Positions 30,057-41,435 are shown, counted from the first letter of the stretch. The stretch is DNA of 64,000 bases from Undaria pinnatifida (GCA_012845835.1 JABAKD010000012.1:13268195-13332194); one strand, 5' to 3'. The notes: generated by a model not told the origin, from the letters alone. Numbers and translations are program-made.

Positions 30057-30897
30057 GCACCATCTAGGTACTAAACGAGAGAGGTTAGTGTATTAGCTCC
30101 GAACACAAGAAAACAAGCGATCTTAACTTCATCCCCGAATCCCCATGCCAGAGTCCAGAAGAGGATAAGTAGAAACCCCTGTTGTCTTCAGATCTAAATA
30201 ACGTTCACACCTCACATAAGATCCTCAGCAGTCAATCACCACCAAGAAGATCAGCTGTCGTATCTTACCACCAGCACTACACACTCTCTGGTGCTCCACT
30301 GTCCACACCGGGGAGGCGGCGCTGGAGGGAGAAGAAGGCGTCCACGCTGTGAGCGCGCTGTGACGGGGATGCCCACTTAGCGTCCACGATAAATATGCGT
30401 CGGGCAGGGTGGGCGTTACAGCACTTCGGGCACCTGAAGGACGCCATGGGTGATAGAGCTATTATGTTATACGTACGGACTAACATAACTAGACCAGCAT
30501 CATGGATAAGGCGCATCGTGCACGGTGGAGACCAGGCCGTCGGAAAGACTCTCCATCGCATCGACGCGGCGAAAGGAAGGAGGGTCCTCGGAGGAGGAAT
30601 CCTTGCAGTTAAACAGGGAAACCCATTTATGGCTTCCCATGGCTTTCACCCTGTGGTTCAAATGGTCACAACCGATGCAGAGCAACAAGGTTAAAACACC
30701 GCCTATCCACTTTTAAGTGTCCACCCACCGTGCCATCACGCGTCGGGTTCATCGATATCAACCCACCTGCAGCTTATCTGCTCGTTAACCTCGCGCCACC
30801 TGTTCTGGCGACGGCAACACTCGTCAAATCGTGGTCATCTGGCCTACCGGTGGCTTCCAGGAGAACTTTCGATCGAACTACGTAGTAACCAACGTGT

Positions 30898-31016
30898 GAG
30901 GTACAGAGTCACTCGTGCGAATGGCTCAAACCCAGTAGTGAAAATGGGGGTATATCGTAATATCATCATAACATCGTCGTAACATCCCCCCTACTAATAC
31001 CGTAGCCTTGGTCAGA
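30898..31016. mobile_element. Half copy of a CTACGGTAGG-family MITE
   Basis: GTACAGAGTCACTCGTGCGA, TGGCTCAAACCCAGTAGTGA, GGGGGTAT, AACATCCCCCCTACTAATAC and CGTAGCCTTGGTCA match the right 120 bp of the copy ending at 11730. The left half is missing. Confidence 0.7.
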
Positions 31017-31039
31017 AGAAATATCAAACTCTATGTGTG

Positions 31040-32150
31040 CCAGAATTTACATGGAAAACCCCCAAGATGGATCCACGTTCGTGATCGAGCAGGTGGCGGA
31101 TGGGTCCGTTCTGCTGCGTGACGTGTACTCCAAGGGAAAGCTTCGATGGATACATACCCCGTTTCTGCCTGTGACCATCCAGTTATGTCGGATATGATGA
31201 CACCATTTGCCAGGGCTAGGCTGGTTGATGTGCGGTTTATTCTCCAGTTTAAGTTCCACTATACGCCGCGAAATGTCGGATCTCTTTAAGTATCCCCATG
31301 GCAAGTTTAAACATGGACCCAAGATCGCGATCAAGCATATAGTGGATTGATTGATGCTGGTGGGCAACGCGTCATCTCAGAGACAGATTTGTCGAAAATC
31401 CAAGTACTGCAAATAATCGCCCAGCCAGGTAGTACGTTTGACGAGATGTGTCAGATATACTGTAGGCCAGTGTGTGGTTTGTTCACACCAGTCCGACACC
31501 CGTTTTACACGAGCAGGTACGAAAACGTCTCCAGAACCCGCTCGGCAAACTTAAGGACCGATCCAACATCACTACCAAGTCAATGGTGAACCACTGAGTT
31601 ATTTTGCCCGAGTAACCTGTGATCTCAGCAACCAGCTTTGATGAACATCAAACCATTGCTAACAATCACAACGGCGCGTTGCATACAGTATCACAATATT
31701 ACTGCAAGGGCTAGTCCAATGTGCGATTTGTTCCCTGGCGTAGTGTCTGCCGTACACGAAGATATATCCAAAACACGCTCAGTGTTCTCTCTGTAAACGT
31801 AAGTGAGGATGAACCCAACATCGCGATGAAGCAGGCGACGGATCGGTGAGTTCCGCTGGATGACATCTCAGACAAAATAATCGCTCACTGAATAGCTAGC
31901 TTCTATAAGTGTTCCCCAGTCAAGTTGACGAGCTTGTTGTAACGGATGGGCTGCTGTGTGAATGATTCACAGGCAAAGCGTCCGATTTACAAAAATAGTT
32001 ATATTCAAATGTGTTCAATATCGACACGGCAAACATCAAGTGGGGTCTAATTTAAGTGTTACAGAGTCAAGCTGTGTCCGTACGACCCATGATGGGGTGG
32101 CAGCCCCCGTTTCGCAGGTCTGCCGCAAGATGTAAACTTTAACACTTAGA
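31040..32150. repeat. About 245-bp satellite, array part 1
   Basis: Degenerate tandem units are marked by ATGGATCC/ATGGACCC at about 31067, 31313, 31557 and 31809, so the period is 244-252 bp. Shared blocks include TCGCGATCGAGCAGGTGGCG, CAGCCAGGTAGTACGTTTGA, CAGGGCTAGGCTGGT and TACACGA(A/G)(G/C)A. Divergence between units is high, so the array is old. Its continuation lies beyond the retroelement block at 35.9 kb. Confidence 0.75.
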
Positions 32151-32235
32151 ATATCGCCTTATTTAGCTTCCAGATCCACGCACATCAGGTGCATATCCTG
32201 GGATAACTGGTCCAATACCATCTTCATAGACAGAC

Positions 32236-32500
32236 TCAAGCTCTTCCGAGTTCACGCAAACGACTGCCACTTACATAGTCATAGTTCCCTGCAGCATTCT
32301 GTCCGTACGCCTCTGCTATCGCAAACTCTGTCTCAGTCTTCTTGGGTACGACAGCTGAACGTTCGAACCAGGAGAACGAAACAGTGTGCATGGGGGTTGA
32401 CGCTCCACCACGCAGCAACAACTAGGTCACTGCCCGTAGCACCTACCCGTCATGCATACTTCGTGAGCTTCCTCATATACGACACCACGCGACACTCTCT
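32236..32500 (-). pseudogene. Ty1/copia RNase H remnant, minus strand
   Basis: The minus frame reads LLLRGGASTPMHTVSFSWFE, then RSAVVPKKTETEFAIAEA. This follows the copia RNase H layout (TGYxxLLxGGxxSWxSxKQxxVxxSxTEAEyxAxxEA). Upstream, LLYIKRHGLSVV in a neighbouring frame fits the LRYLKGT...GL block. Stops and frame changes make it a remnant. A reverse-oriented relative lies at 35650-35880. Confidence 0.6.
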
Positions 32501-33754
32501 ACAACTGAAAGTCCGTGGCGCTTTATATACAACAGTAACGTCTTGCTGTAGGCTGTTCGATGAGACAAGCTCTGGAAACCCCACGGATCTACTGTACCAG
32601 AACCCACCGCCGTAGTATCCACCCCAGCTGGTTGACCGGATAAGACTGCCAAGCGATATCCCAGACGCACCTAAGGTGTCCTATATTGCAACCAAGACTG
32701 AGGGGAGAAACCCCGGCCAATCTAATAGGACCCCCCCCCCCGCACACACTGCATGCCTCACCTACCCACTAACGCGGCGAATATTTTGTATAACCTTCCT
32801 GGGCTCTCACCACGCGTACCTTCTCTGTCCTTAGTGCCTCCCGCCGGGCGCTCGTTTTATCCCAAAGTATCGGCGTACATCCTCTGGCGCAGTAGTTTCA
32901 ACAAACCAAGGAGTGGATTTCGTCCAACACGCACTCCGCTATTAAGTCAAACCCAGTCGATCACACTAGCATCCATGGCAGCATCGTATGGTCTGTACAG
33001 CTTCGCGTCTTCCTCGACAACAACAAACGCACCAAGAAAAATAGATGGTGATAAAACCCCTGGATGTGCACGGGATCATCAACCCAATCATAAGCTGAAG
33101 TCACACGAAACGCGGGAATATAATCCCGAGGCCTTAGCAGCACTCTCCTAATCCTCATCATTCCGCTATATATATCTAGGTGTATCGAAAACTAAAGTTA
33201 GTATCCGTGCTGGTATAAGGAGTTTAATCTCCTGAACTATAACCCGGGGAAACACATCCATACATAACGGGGTACCGGCTCCCTCGCCTTCCTGAACGCC
33301 GCAGCTACGTCAACAATTCCCGAAACCCTCGAATCGACACCATAGGAACCTGACCCACCCGTAAAAAACGGTCAATTCACATCGGTGCGGGAGATAGATC
33401 GCGAAATAAACGACGCCTATAGTGGAAGTCCGAAGACCAAGGTCGAGAAAACTGTGCCTACTCGTCTAACACCTGTGAACATCACTGGTACGAGGAGACG
33501 GGACAAATAACCCCCCCCAGACGTAGAGTGCATGAGACCACGCCTAAAGTAGAACCTACCGGCGAAAACGTCTGGCAAACAGAGCTCTTACCAGCGTATT
33601 TACCGCAGTCTTGATGCCAAATGACTAGCTGCGCGCTCAGGCCTCCCTGTCCTCGTCCCCCCCAAAATAAAGAAAAACACAAGCAACTCCAACAAATAAA
33701 ACAAACAAAAACCACCATGACGTAAAAATCCACGGGATCTCGAGGACCAAGAAT
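32501..33754. other. Interval probably holding decayed retroelement sequence
   Basis: It lies between the copia remnant and the gypsy 3' flank. The minus strand near 33160-32960 has a frame with YDWVDDPVHIQGFYHHLFF, where copia RT would be expected, but I cannot align it with confidence. A poly(C) run is at 32730. Confidence 0.35.
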
Positions 33755-34007
33755 GTAAAACCGGCAACGCCGGCCAGGAGAGCCTCAGCCCAGACCCCGC
33801 TATAGCTCGAACGACTACGACCGGAGAAGACCTACTCGCCCATGCCCCTGTAGCTTAAAGACTACGACCGGAGGAGCCCTTCTGGCCCATGCCCCTCAGA
33901 GTAGGGTTGGGTGGCAACCCAGCCATAGTCGTTCTCTCATTGAAGCACGCTTGACCTCACTGGACGTCTTCCACAAATACCACGCCGCTACGAACTAAAA
34001 AGAGAAC
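33755..34007 (-). mobile_element. Possible 3' LTR of the gypsy remnant
   Basis: On the minus strand this interval starts TGTTCTCTTTTTAG and ends GGTTTTACA, so it has TG...CA ends and lies just beyond the end of the gypsy coding region. Inside is a tandem pair of about 48 bp sharing GACTACGACCGGA and GGCCCATGCCCC. No 5' LTR partner is present in the window, so the call is tentative. Confidence 0.3.
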
Positions 34008-34036
34008 AGCCGCGTCCGGAGAAGTCCTGCTTTCTC

Positions 34037-35710
34037 CTATCCCTCGAAGAAGGGGGCGGTAACCGGGCTATTGCCACTTTCTTCGTGGCATTCGTTCGGT
34101 CTTCTTCGTCGCAAAACTAGCTTAACGAAACGAAAGAAAGCACAAAGGCAAACAACAACACAAACCAGAGGCCACCAAAGGTCGCGTCCACAACGCCGAC
34201 CTCGCCCTCCAACTCCAAAGTTCTTCATTTCAGACGCCAGCTCTTCCCAATCGTTGTCGGCGAAGCGGGCGACCACTATGGCGAATAGAAATCTAGACCC
34301 GCCCAGCCCGACTAACTCGATTTGCGCCGTCATCGTTATCTTGGCCACCTTCGTGACGATCGAGAACCTCCACAGCGCTTCTCATCTTCTCAGCACGGGC
34401 CGTTTCCCCTGTCCCTGCAACCAGGGCAGGCGGCCAAATCCGCTCCCTGTACGGTTCGTACAAGTTCCACAAGAAGGTGTGAAACGTGTCCAGCTGCAAC
34501 AGAGTGGAACTGTCTAGTGCTTCCGCTTTCGAGGCTCAATCTGACTCCATTCCACCCAGATACCTGCCACAGTACTCCCGTCTCGCCATGCCCTTGGAGC
34601 TGACCGCCCGCCTCGTGTCCAGAATCGTGTACATTGGTGTTGCTGTGGTCGAGTATCCCCCGAGCCCTAGATCCGCCCCGCATGCCATCTGTGCAAACTC
34701 GTCTTCCATGGAATGCCGCAGGTCCGACGGCCTTTTGTAGAGCGGCTTCAACGATGCGACGGAAACTGTCCTGAAGCGCAACACTTGGTCCTCCTTTTCG
34801 ACGATACCGCTCAAGCCCTCACAGCAACACCCTCAACACCTTCCACGGGCCGGCCCACTTCTCGTGCACCAGTTTCGACCCTATTCCCTGCCGGTCGAAC
34901 GAGCTGTCCCTCTCCCGGGCGAGGACGAAGTCGCCCTCTGTGACACGTGTGCCAGCCGACGGTCTATGAACCGTGGCGTTGTGGCGCTGACGTTGCATTC
35001 GCCCTTCCTTCTTGCATCTTCTCAAGCGCATCCCGAACCTCTCGTAGGTTGTGTCGGTACCCTTTGATCAGGTGCTCGAGGTCTCCCGTCGCTTCTGTGC
35101 CATTAATTTGAGACACTAGCATGTCAAGGGACGTACGCGGGCTGCGACCGAATAGGAGCTGGAAGGGGGTCATAGCGGGTGGCAGGGACGAGTTTGGCAT
35201 GGTGGGTTTAATCCAGCAATTTGCGGCTACATACTCGTTCCAGCGTGTGGGTCATGCCTTACACAGCTCGGACAATACATCATGCATCCACGCACCCCAC
35301 TCGTCCCACACTACCTTGACCCCTCGGCTGATCGGCCGGGTCGAACTCTATCCGCACCTGAGTCCAACGACAAAGGTGTTTTCCATCACCGCGGCCGTAA
35401 CCTCACCTCCGCCATCTGCCCTAATGAACGAGGACACCCCGAATGTCAGGCACAAATCAAGGAGAAGGCGTGCAACATCGTGGGCTCCTTTTAAGGAGAG
35501 AGGGTACGCGAAAAAGAACTTGGAGATGCCTTATCTCCTACCAGTAGCAAATATTCGTTATCCGCTTTGGGCGTATTGGGGATGTTCTGCATATATCTAC
35601 GTCCAAGACCTCCCACGGCTCGAGGTACCTCGCTGGCGGCATTCCAATTCGCTGGCTACGTGATTGCTTGCTAGTTGTTGATACGCGGAGGAGCATCAAC
35701 CCCCATGCAG
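34037..35710 (-). pseudogene. Ty3/gypsy integrase and chromodomain-like C-terminus
   Basis: On the minus strand, over several frames, the order is PPARYLEPWEVLDVDI (35640, start of the integrase core), LLLDLCLTFGVSSFIRADGG (about 35465), WDEWGAWMHDVLSELC (about 35320), PTMPNSSLPPAMTPFQLLFG (about 35205), GTRVTEGDFVLARERDSS and GSKLVHEKWAGPWKVLRVL (about 34950-34820). The last part reads MYTILDTRRAVSSKGMARRE then CGRYLGGMESD (about 34640), which has chromodomain-like YxVE/I..D.R...G..Y..(K/R)W spacing. Frameshifts and stops separate the pieces. RT, protease and gag are absent. The final frame ends with a hydrophobic segment PLVCVVVCLCAFFRFV followed by basic residues. Confidence 0.75.
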
Positions 35711-35880
35711 ACCCTTTCATCCTCCTGCCTCGATTGTTCAGCTGTCCTACACAAGAAACCTACTGACTGAGAAACACCTCGCGATGGCGGAAGCGTACGG
35801 ACAGAATGCCGCAGGAAACTATGACTACGCAAATGGCGATCTTTCGCATGGACTCGAAGGAAGAGCTACTTCTGTGTAGT
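35650..35880 (+). pseudogene. Ty1/copia RNase H remnant, plus strand
   Basis: GYVIAC*LLIRGGASTPMQT then, after a frameshift, HLAMAEAYGQNAAGNYDYAN match the minus-strand remnant at 32236-32500, where the corresponding parts are LLLRGGASTPMHT and AIAEAYGQNAAGNYDY. It abuts the gypsy integrase fragment, which runs the opposite way. A stop follows at about 35877. Confidence 0.6.
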
Positions 35881-35899
35881 ATCCTGTGTATCCACTTAA

Positions 35900-37250
35900 A
35901 AAACGCTTAGGTGGAAACGAGCTCGCGATGATGCAGACGCCGGGTTCGTGAATTCTACTAAGTCACGTATTAGCTCAGAGAGAGAGAGCTCTGCTGAATG
36001 CCCAACTATACTGTCTGCGACCTCGAAGCAATGTAATATGTAACGAGACGATTGTCAGGGCTGGGCTCCCGTGTGGTTTGTACGTCAGCCTAATGTCCGT
36101 TGTGCATGACGAACTTCGCGACCAAGTTTTTCCGTGAATTTGCTTGGGTACAGAGTGTCAACCCGGAGCCTTACTTTACGCACAATACCCAGCTATACAA
36201 CAGGTAGCCACCCAGCCAGGTAGCTGATTTGACGATATGTATTTTCAGGGCTAGGCTGGTGCGTCGTTTGCACGCAAGTGCCTACTGTACTGGCCGTTGT
36301 ACACGAAGATATGTGCAAACATCTTAAATGTCAAGTTGGCAAATCTAGGGATGGATCCAACCTCGCGATCGAGCAGGTGGCGTATCCCTAAGTTACTCGC
36401 GATAACGTGTTGGCCCACAGCAGTGTTTCCGAATAACCAGCTACCATACAAATGCAGCTATTCTAGGTGATCAACCAGCCGAGTAGCGCGTACGTGATAA
36501 AATTGCTGTCAGGGCAAGGCTGGTGTTCGGAGTAGCCCACCAGCCCCTTGTCGGTTACTCACGCAGAAACATCAAAATATCTTCAAATATCCACTTGGGA
36601 CTTATAGGGATGGACCCGAGTTCGTAGGGAATCGGACGGCGGATCGGTAATTTCTTCCGCAGAATTACAGTATGCTGTGGCCAATCATACGGATTATGAA
36701 GAGCCAGCGTTTCTGAATTCCAAACCACCGTAGGTATCAGACGCGTGCTACGGTAAAGGTGCCCACCACTGTTTTTTCTAATACTACCCCTCAATTTGGG
36801 AGCTTAAGACCTCTCCCAAAAACTGATGTGAACAGAAAAAGTAAAACTGCTACCGGATGAAAAATTCCATGGCCTAGGTACACAACACGAATCATGCGAA
36901 AACAATCACACCTCTATTTCCGACGATTTTGCCCAGGTTAAGGAGCCCCGTCATTCAGAAACAACAAAATAGTCAATAAACGGTATATCTCTATCGTAGC
37001 ACGCATTATTAATACTACTATGAATAGCAATCCAATGCGCAGGAGATAGGGGATCACTCAGCTCAACAGAAGGTGATGAGATCGTTATCAGGGCTACGTT
37101 GACGTATAATACGTTCAGCGGCCTTGTGTCCTCCACACACGCGCGCAGAAATATCCAAATACATTTCATGCCCGCTTCGCAAAACGAAGGATGGATCCAA
37201 CTTCGGCGTCTGTCAGACCGCGGATCGGTGATTTCTTCTGTTGTTGCAGA
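35900..37250. repeat. About 245-bp satellite, array part 2
   Basis: Units are marked by ATGGATCC/ATGGACCC at about 36351, 36610 and 37191. The large last interval is explained by the MITE at 36743-37002 plus part of another unit. Unit content matches part 1 (TCGCGATCGAGCAGGTGGCG, CAGGGCTAGGCTGGTG). Confidence 0.75.
36743..37002. mobile_element. Second-family MITE inserted in the satellite
   Basis: The left terminus is CGCGTGCTACGGTAAAGGTG and the right terminus, read inverted, is GCGTGCTACGATAGAGATAT. The interior is collinear with 12330-12569 (ACTACCCCTCAATTTGGGAG, AAAAACTGATG, ACTGCTACCGGATGAAAA, TTTCCGACGATTTTGCCCAG, CCCCGTCATTCAGAAA). It is 260 bp long. It splits a satellite unit, so it is younger than the array. 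Confidence 0.85.
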
Positions 37251-37639
37251 TAATTGTGTGTCGAAACCCCACGATACCCTATCAATCTAGAGCCGGTTCT
37301 GTTTTTAGTACCCAACGAAGTGATCACCCTGCCGGATAGAAGAAGAGAGACCTGGTAGCTGCGCTGGTGCGGACCAAAGGCTACTACCAATACAATTAGT
37401 CGCGTCATATGGGCCTATTTTTGCGGTAGCATCGAACTACCCCCACGAACGTGGTCTACCCTATTCTGGTTTGTGTTGTTCGGAATCGCCGTTTTGTTAT
37501 AAGGCTTGGTTTGGGTAAGCTATCGGTTATTAACGTGGCTACCGTACGGCACTGGTTTGGATCCGTCAAGCAATTTCCCTCTATTTCCTTACTACTTCGC
37601 GTGTTGGCGCCGGGCGCACCAGTTGGGGTATCAGGAGGG

Positions 37640-38650
37640 GGGGATCTGACCGCTGAAATCGCTTATGGTAATCACCCGGGAATCGCACAACACGACGTCG
37701 CGATTCACAAAAAAGATTTGCGAGGACGTCGTGTACGGCCGCGCATTGGTATTTGATCTGCGTTTCGCTGGCGAAATTATGAGGCTTCGTATTTCACCGC
37801 TTAGCGTCGTTCTCGAACCCAAACTTCGGATTATGCACGATCTCACGTTTGCGCGCGCGGGGGGTCGGACCAGTGTTAACGGTGACACGGATTTTGATTC
37901 CGCGCCACCGTCCGAGCTCGGCCACGTGCTTCGTGAGGTTTTACTACGAGTAATGTTTTTGAGACAGACCCACGGTAGTAGTGCTCGAATCCTCTTGTGC
38001 CGTGTGGACGTCAAAGATGCGTTTCGACAGGTTTTGGTTGACCCGGCAGGTGCGCCGGTTTTCGGTTACGTGTTCGGCGATCGCGTCGTCGTGGATTTAC
38101 GCTTGAAATTTGGGTGGCGTAATAGCCCGGGGTTTTGGGGGTTGATGGCATCCGCGCTCGAGCATGCTCACACCCACTCTACGTTTCAAGGCGCAGATGT
38201 ATCTCAACAAGGGGCTGCTGCCGTCGCGCACGTCGAAATTTCCCCGCCGCGGGGGGTTCCAGTTGTCTCTATCGCGGGTGATTGTGGGCCTGTTTCTGAC
38301 TCTGGTGGCAACGCCGGAAACTGCTTCTTTGTGAGGTATTACGTAGACGATGGCATTCTCGTCGAGTTGCAATGGTGGCCGGACGGTCGTCGTTGTTTGC
38401 GCGCTGTCCAGTCGCTGGCATCGGACCAATTTCGCTTGTTGGGCGAACGTGGTGTCTCTGATCAGCCGCTCCTGTCCGCCGGAAAAATCACCGACTGGGA
38501 CACGCAAATGGAGGTGTTGGGTTTGATCATTGACACGGAGGCGCTTACGGTTACGTTGCCGTTCCATAAGCGCCTCAAGCTGCAAAATCTCCTTGCGGAG
38601 TGGCCCTCGTCTCGTACATCTGCTTCAGCGAGGCAGGTGTCGCAGCTTGT
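37640..38650 (+). pseudogene. Reverse transcriptase of DIRS-like copy B
   Basis: The main frame (37665-38705) contains FAGEIMRLRISPLSVVLEPK, LRIMHDLTFARAGG, the first catalytic Asp in CRVDVKDAFRQVLVDPAG, FGWRNSPGFWGLM, and YYVDDGI with the catalytic pair at about 38346. LGLIIDTEALTVTLP and the thumb segment VSQLVGFLIHV follow. Upstream, the frame 37451-37756 contributes AEIAYGNHPGIAQHDVAIHK, so the true start lies in that frame, with a slip in the A-run at about 37712. The palm motifs look intact, but a frameshift near 38650 cuts the RT from RNase H. Confidence 0.85.
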
Positions 38651-39375
38651 TGGCTTCCTTATACATGTGTCTCCTTTGCTGTGCGTCCGGGGCGGTTTTT
38701 CGTGAACCGTTTGTTGGCTTCGGTGGGTATGCCGCATATCTGCCGGAGCTGATTGTGGTTTTCGTACGGCCAACCCCGGGCGGCGCCTCATCTTGGGACC
38801 CGAGTTTCAAAGGGGACCTCGAGTTTTGGCGGTGGTTTGCTGAGGAGGGATTGGACGCGCGCGGAGGAACCTTGTCGGCTTCGATGTGTCATGTGCTTGA
38901 GCGCCCCTCCCAACGTCCTCTGTTTTCGGATGCATCCAAAACCGCTTTGGGGGGTTTCTTCCTTGAAACTGGGGTATACTGGAGATACGATCTTGACGCC
39001 GGGGAACGATCTCGCTTTTGCTGGTCGAGCAAATCAGTTGCAGGCGAGAACGACATATCGATCAACGTCCTCAAACTGCTAGGTATGGTCGTCTCCGCGT
39101 GGGTCCTCGTATCTCCATGTGCCGAGCGCCCGGCCGCATTGGGGGACTGCGTGTTGTTGCGTGGCAACAACGAAGCAGCAGTAGAGTGGGTGCGGCGTTG
39201 TCGAGGTGGGAAGGAGCCGAGATCGGGCGCGTTGATGCGCCTCCTTGGTGTGCTCGAATTGTCCTCTGGTTGGCACTTTGACGCGAAACACGTACGAGGT
39301 ATTTAACGTTGCTGCTGACGGTATCTCACGCTGGGATCGCGCTTCCGTCCTCGTTAATCTGCGTGCTGTTCGACC
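38651..39375 (+). pseudogene. RNase H of DIRS-like copy B
   Basis: The frame 38530-39306 provides FREPFVGFGG, FWRWFAEEGLDARGG, then the RNase H motifs FSDASKTALGGF (first Asp present), ENDISINVLKLLGMVV (Glu replaced by Lys at the ELL position of copy A) and LLRGNNEAAVEWV (Asn where Asp is expected). The distal KHVRGI is cut by a stop, and FNVAADGISRWDRA continues in another frame. At least two of the expected metal ligands therefore differ from the family pattern. Confidence 0.8.
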
Positions 39376-40420
39376 GGAAATTCCGTGGCAGGAGCAGGAT
39401 CTGGGGGCCGCGGGCATATCCCTATGTACTTCGGTGTTGGCCTCGAACTCATGCGACACGCCATTGCGGCCTCGTCTGAACGCACTTATCAGGGGCATTT
39501 TGGCGCATGGGTAGAATTTCGGGTACGTTGTGGCTTGCCAGTGTTTCTCGAGCGGTGCCGAAATGGCATGGCCAACGTTTGGCATGTGTTTGAGTACGTC
39601 GCGTACGCCGTTTCGACCAAGAAATTGCGGTCGGCAACTATTGAGAGCCATTTGTCAGCGATCAAGTTTTTCCACCGTATTTCGAGAGGTTTTGAGATCG
39701 ACACCACTCATCCCGTGATTTCTAATGCCGTCAAAGGCGCCGCTCGTTTCCATGCCGACGTCGGCAACCAGGCAACCGTGCGGCGGCCCGTTTCGTGGGA
39801 TATGCTGCCCGCGGGCGAGAAGCTGATCCCCACGTGGCGTGCCGGGGGTCGTGTTTTGTGGCTTGCCCTGTGCGCTTTGTTCTGTCTCTTGATTCGCGCG
39901 TCAGAAATGTTTGCGGAAACCCGGTTACGAGTTCACGAGACTTATTGTTTGCGGCGTGCTGATGTTGCTTCTTTCGCGGAAATATTCGTTGCGCAGTGGT
40001 CAACCGCGAATCGTGTTGAGGTTCGGTTTCGCGGGTCGAAGGGTGACCAACTGCGGAAAGGGGCGGTTGTCACGCGTGTGCGAAAGGGTCCGTCGATGCG
40101 CGTGGGGGAAAGTGGCGGCGCAGTCGATCTAATGATCGAATTGATGTCTTGTTACTTGTTTCTTCCCTCTTCGGCCCTGTTGCGTTGGTAATGGCAGATG
40201 GTCGATGTGGACACAACATCAAGCGACGGCAGCTTTGCGAAAAGTGGTTGCGTTGGCGGGTGTGCGTGCGGAGGAGTACGCCTTGCACTCCCTGAGGATT
40301 GGAGGCCCAACGCGCTTGTCGGCGGGGGGTGCAACACCGGAGGTGTTGCAGCGTGAGGGCCGATGGGCGTCCGATGCTTGTAAGACGTATGTCCGTAGTC
40401 ATGGAAAGGACGGCAGATGA
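39376..40420 (+). pseudogene. Tyrosine recombinase of DIRS-like copy B, frameshifted
   Basis: The first frame (39385-40191) contains the N-terminal DNA-binding part (ERTYQGHFGAWVEFRVRCG, ATIESHLSAIKFFHRISRG) and the start of the catalytic domain with LLIRASEMF. An 11-bp deletion relative to copy A, at about 40185, shifts the frame. The remainder (40205-40420) has HSLRIGGPTRLSAGG with H-x-x-R and the catalytic tyrosine in CKTYVRSHGKD, close to the stop. All the catalytic motifs are therefore present, but split between two frames. The proline in GGPT replaces the usual alanine of GGAT. Confidence 0.85.
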
Positions 40421-40809
40421 GTAGCAAGCGTTATGGCCCAGGAAGGAATTAGTGGTGGGGTCCAGCCGGGGCAGGGCACAGAGTGGGGGCGAGTTAACCC
40501 AACCTTAGATCTGACTAGTTAGGCGAACGCGGAATTACAAAGAAGTGTGTTATCCCGTGTGCACTCTACGACTCGCGAATAGGGGGGGGCGGGGGGGTGA
40601 GACTACATTCGTAATACGGGTCAACTACCAGTTTGTGCTGGAGGCTGGCGTCGAGAGTTCGATGTCGCCAGTTGGATTGGGAGTTTATATAGATGTTAGC
40701 GTGGGGTTGCCGGCGGGGCAGCCCCGGGGTATTCCAATTTCTAACCCCCCTCTCCGGGCGGGGGGTCGCGCATTAGTATAATACGACTTCGAAAGCAAAA
40801 TGCAAACCA

Positions 40810-41435
40810 CCACGTATATCTCTTGGAGTGCTGGTCGCGACGCCCAGTTCATCTTCATGATTTATTCCAACAGAGTCGCAGACCACAAGGCAGCATATAC
40901 CGCTATACGACTGCTCCTTTGCCTGGCACAATATGCTTACAAATACGTGCATTGAATGGGTGGCGACGATGTGTCTAGTCGTACACCCTTGCATGTATAT
41001 CGCTGGTGGCGAAAAACCGCACACACGCCTCTCTGGGGACAAAGTCACCTGGAATGGAAAAGTCGAACACTATCGTGTATATATACCTCTGGTTCCCTTT
41101 TATTGTAGAAGAATAGGGGCACCCCGACCTCTCTCCGCCCACTATCGACGCTTTCTACGACAGAAAGGCTCCCTACTCTCCTGAGTGAGTAGTTCCATGT
41201 CGAACCCCAAAACGGACGGTGATGAAGTCCGAAGGGTCAACGCGATGAGACACGCATACATACATGCGGTATACTGTGATGTAGTAGTTGAAGAGGTGCA
41301 CAAACTCATTTCGGAGGCTCATTTAGCTCACTTCAGGAGCTCTAACGATAGCGCACCCGAACTCGAAATTACACCGAAAATGCCAACCGATATGAACAAA
41401 AACATATGGGCTAGACACACAAACAACCAATAGCG
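40810..41435. other. Interval without a supported gene
   Basis: An 82-codon plus frame at 41185 (acidic/polar, with LISEAHLAHFRSSNDSAPEL) has no recognisable relative. Nothing else is seen. Confidence 0.4.

Larger units (their letters stand above)
37450..40806 (+). mobile_element. DIRS/Ngaro-like retroelement, copy B (5'-truncated)
   Basis: RT, RNase H and tyrosine recombinase lie in this order on the plus strand, collinear with copy A but with the gag-like part missing. The 5' edge lies close to the end of the satellite near 37.4 kb. The 3' end is taken as TGCAAA at 40806, where similarity to copy A stops. At least four frameshifts break the coding sequence: near 37710 in a run of six A, near 38650, near 39305 and near 40190. 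The copy keeps several catalytic residues that copy A has lost. Confidence 0.85.

Noticed and set aside
34071-34517. Plus-strand 148-codon frame opposite the gypsy remnant
   Set aside because: It is the antisense shadow of the minus-strand chromodomain/tail region, which has the recognisable motifs.
35121-35663. Plus-strand 180-codon frame
   Set aside because: It is antisense to the gypsy integrase core and shows no domain of its own.
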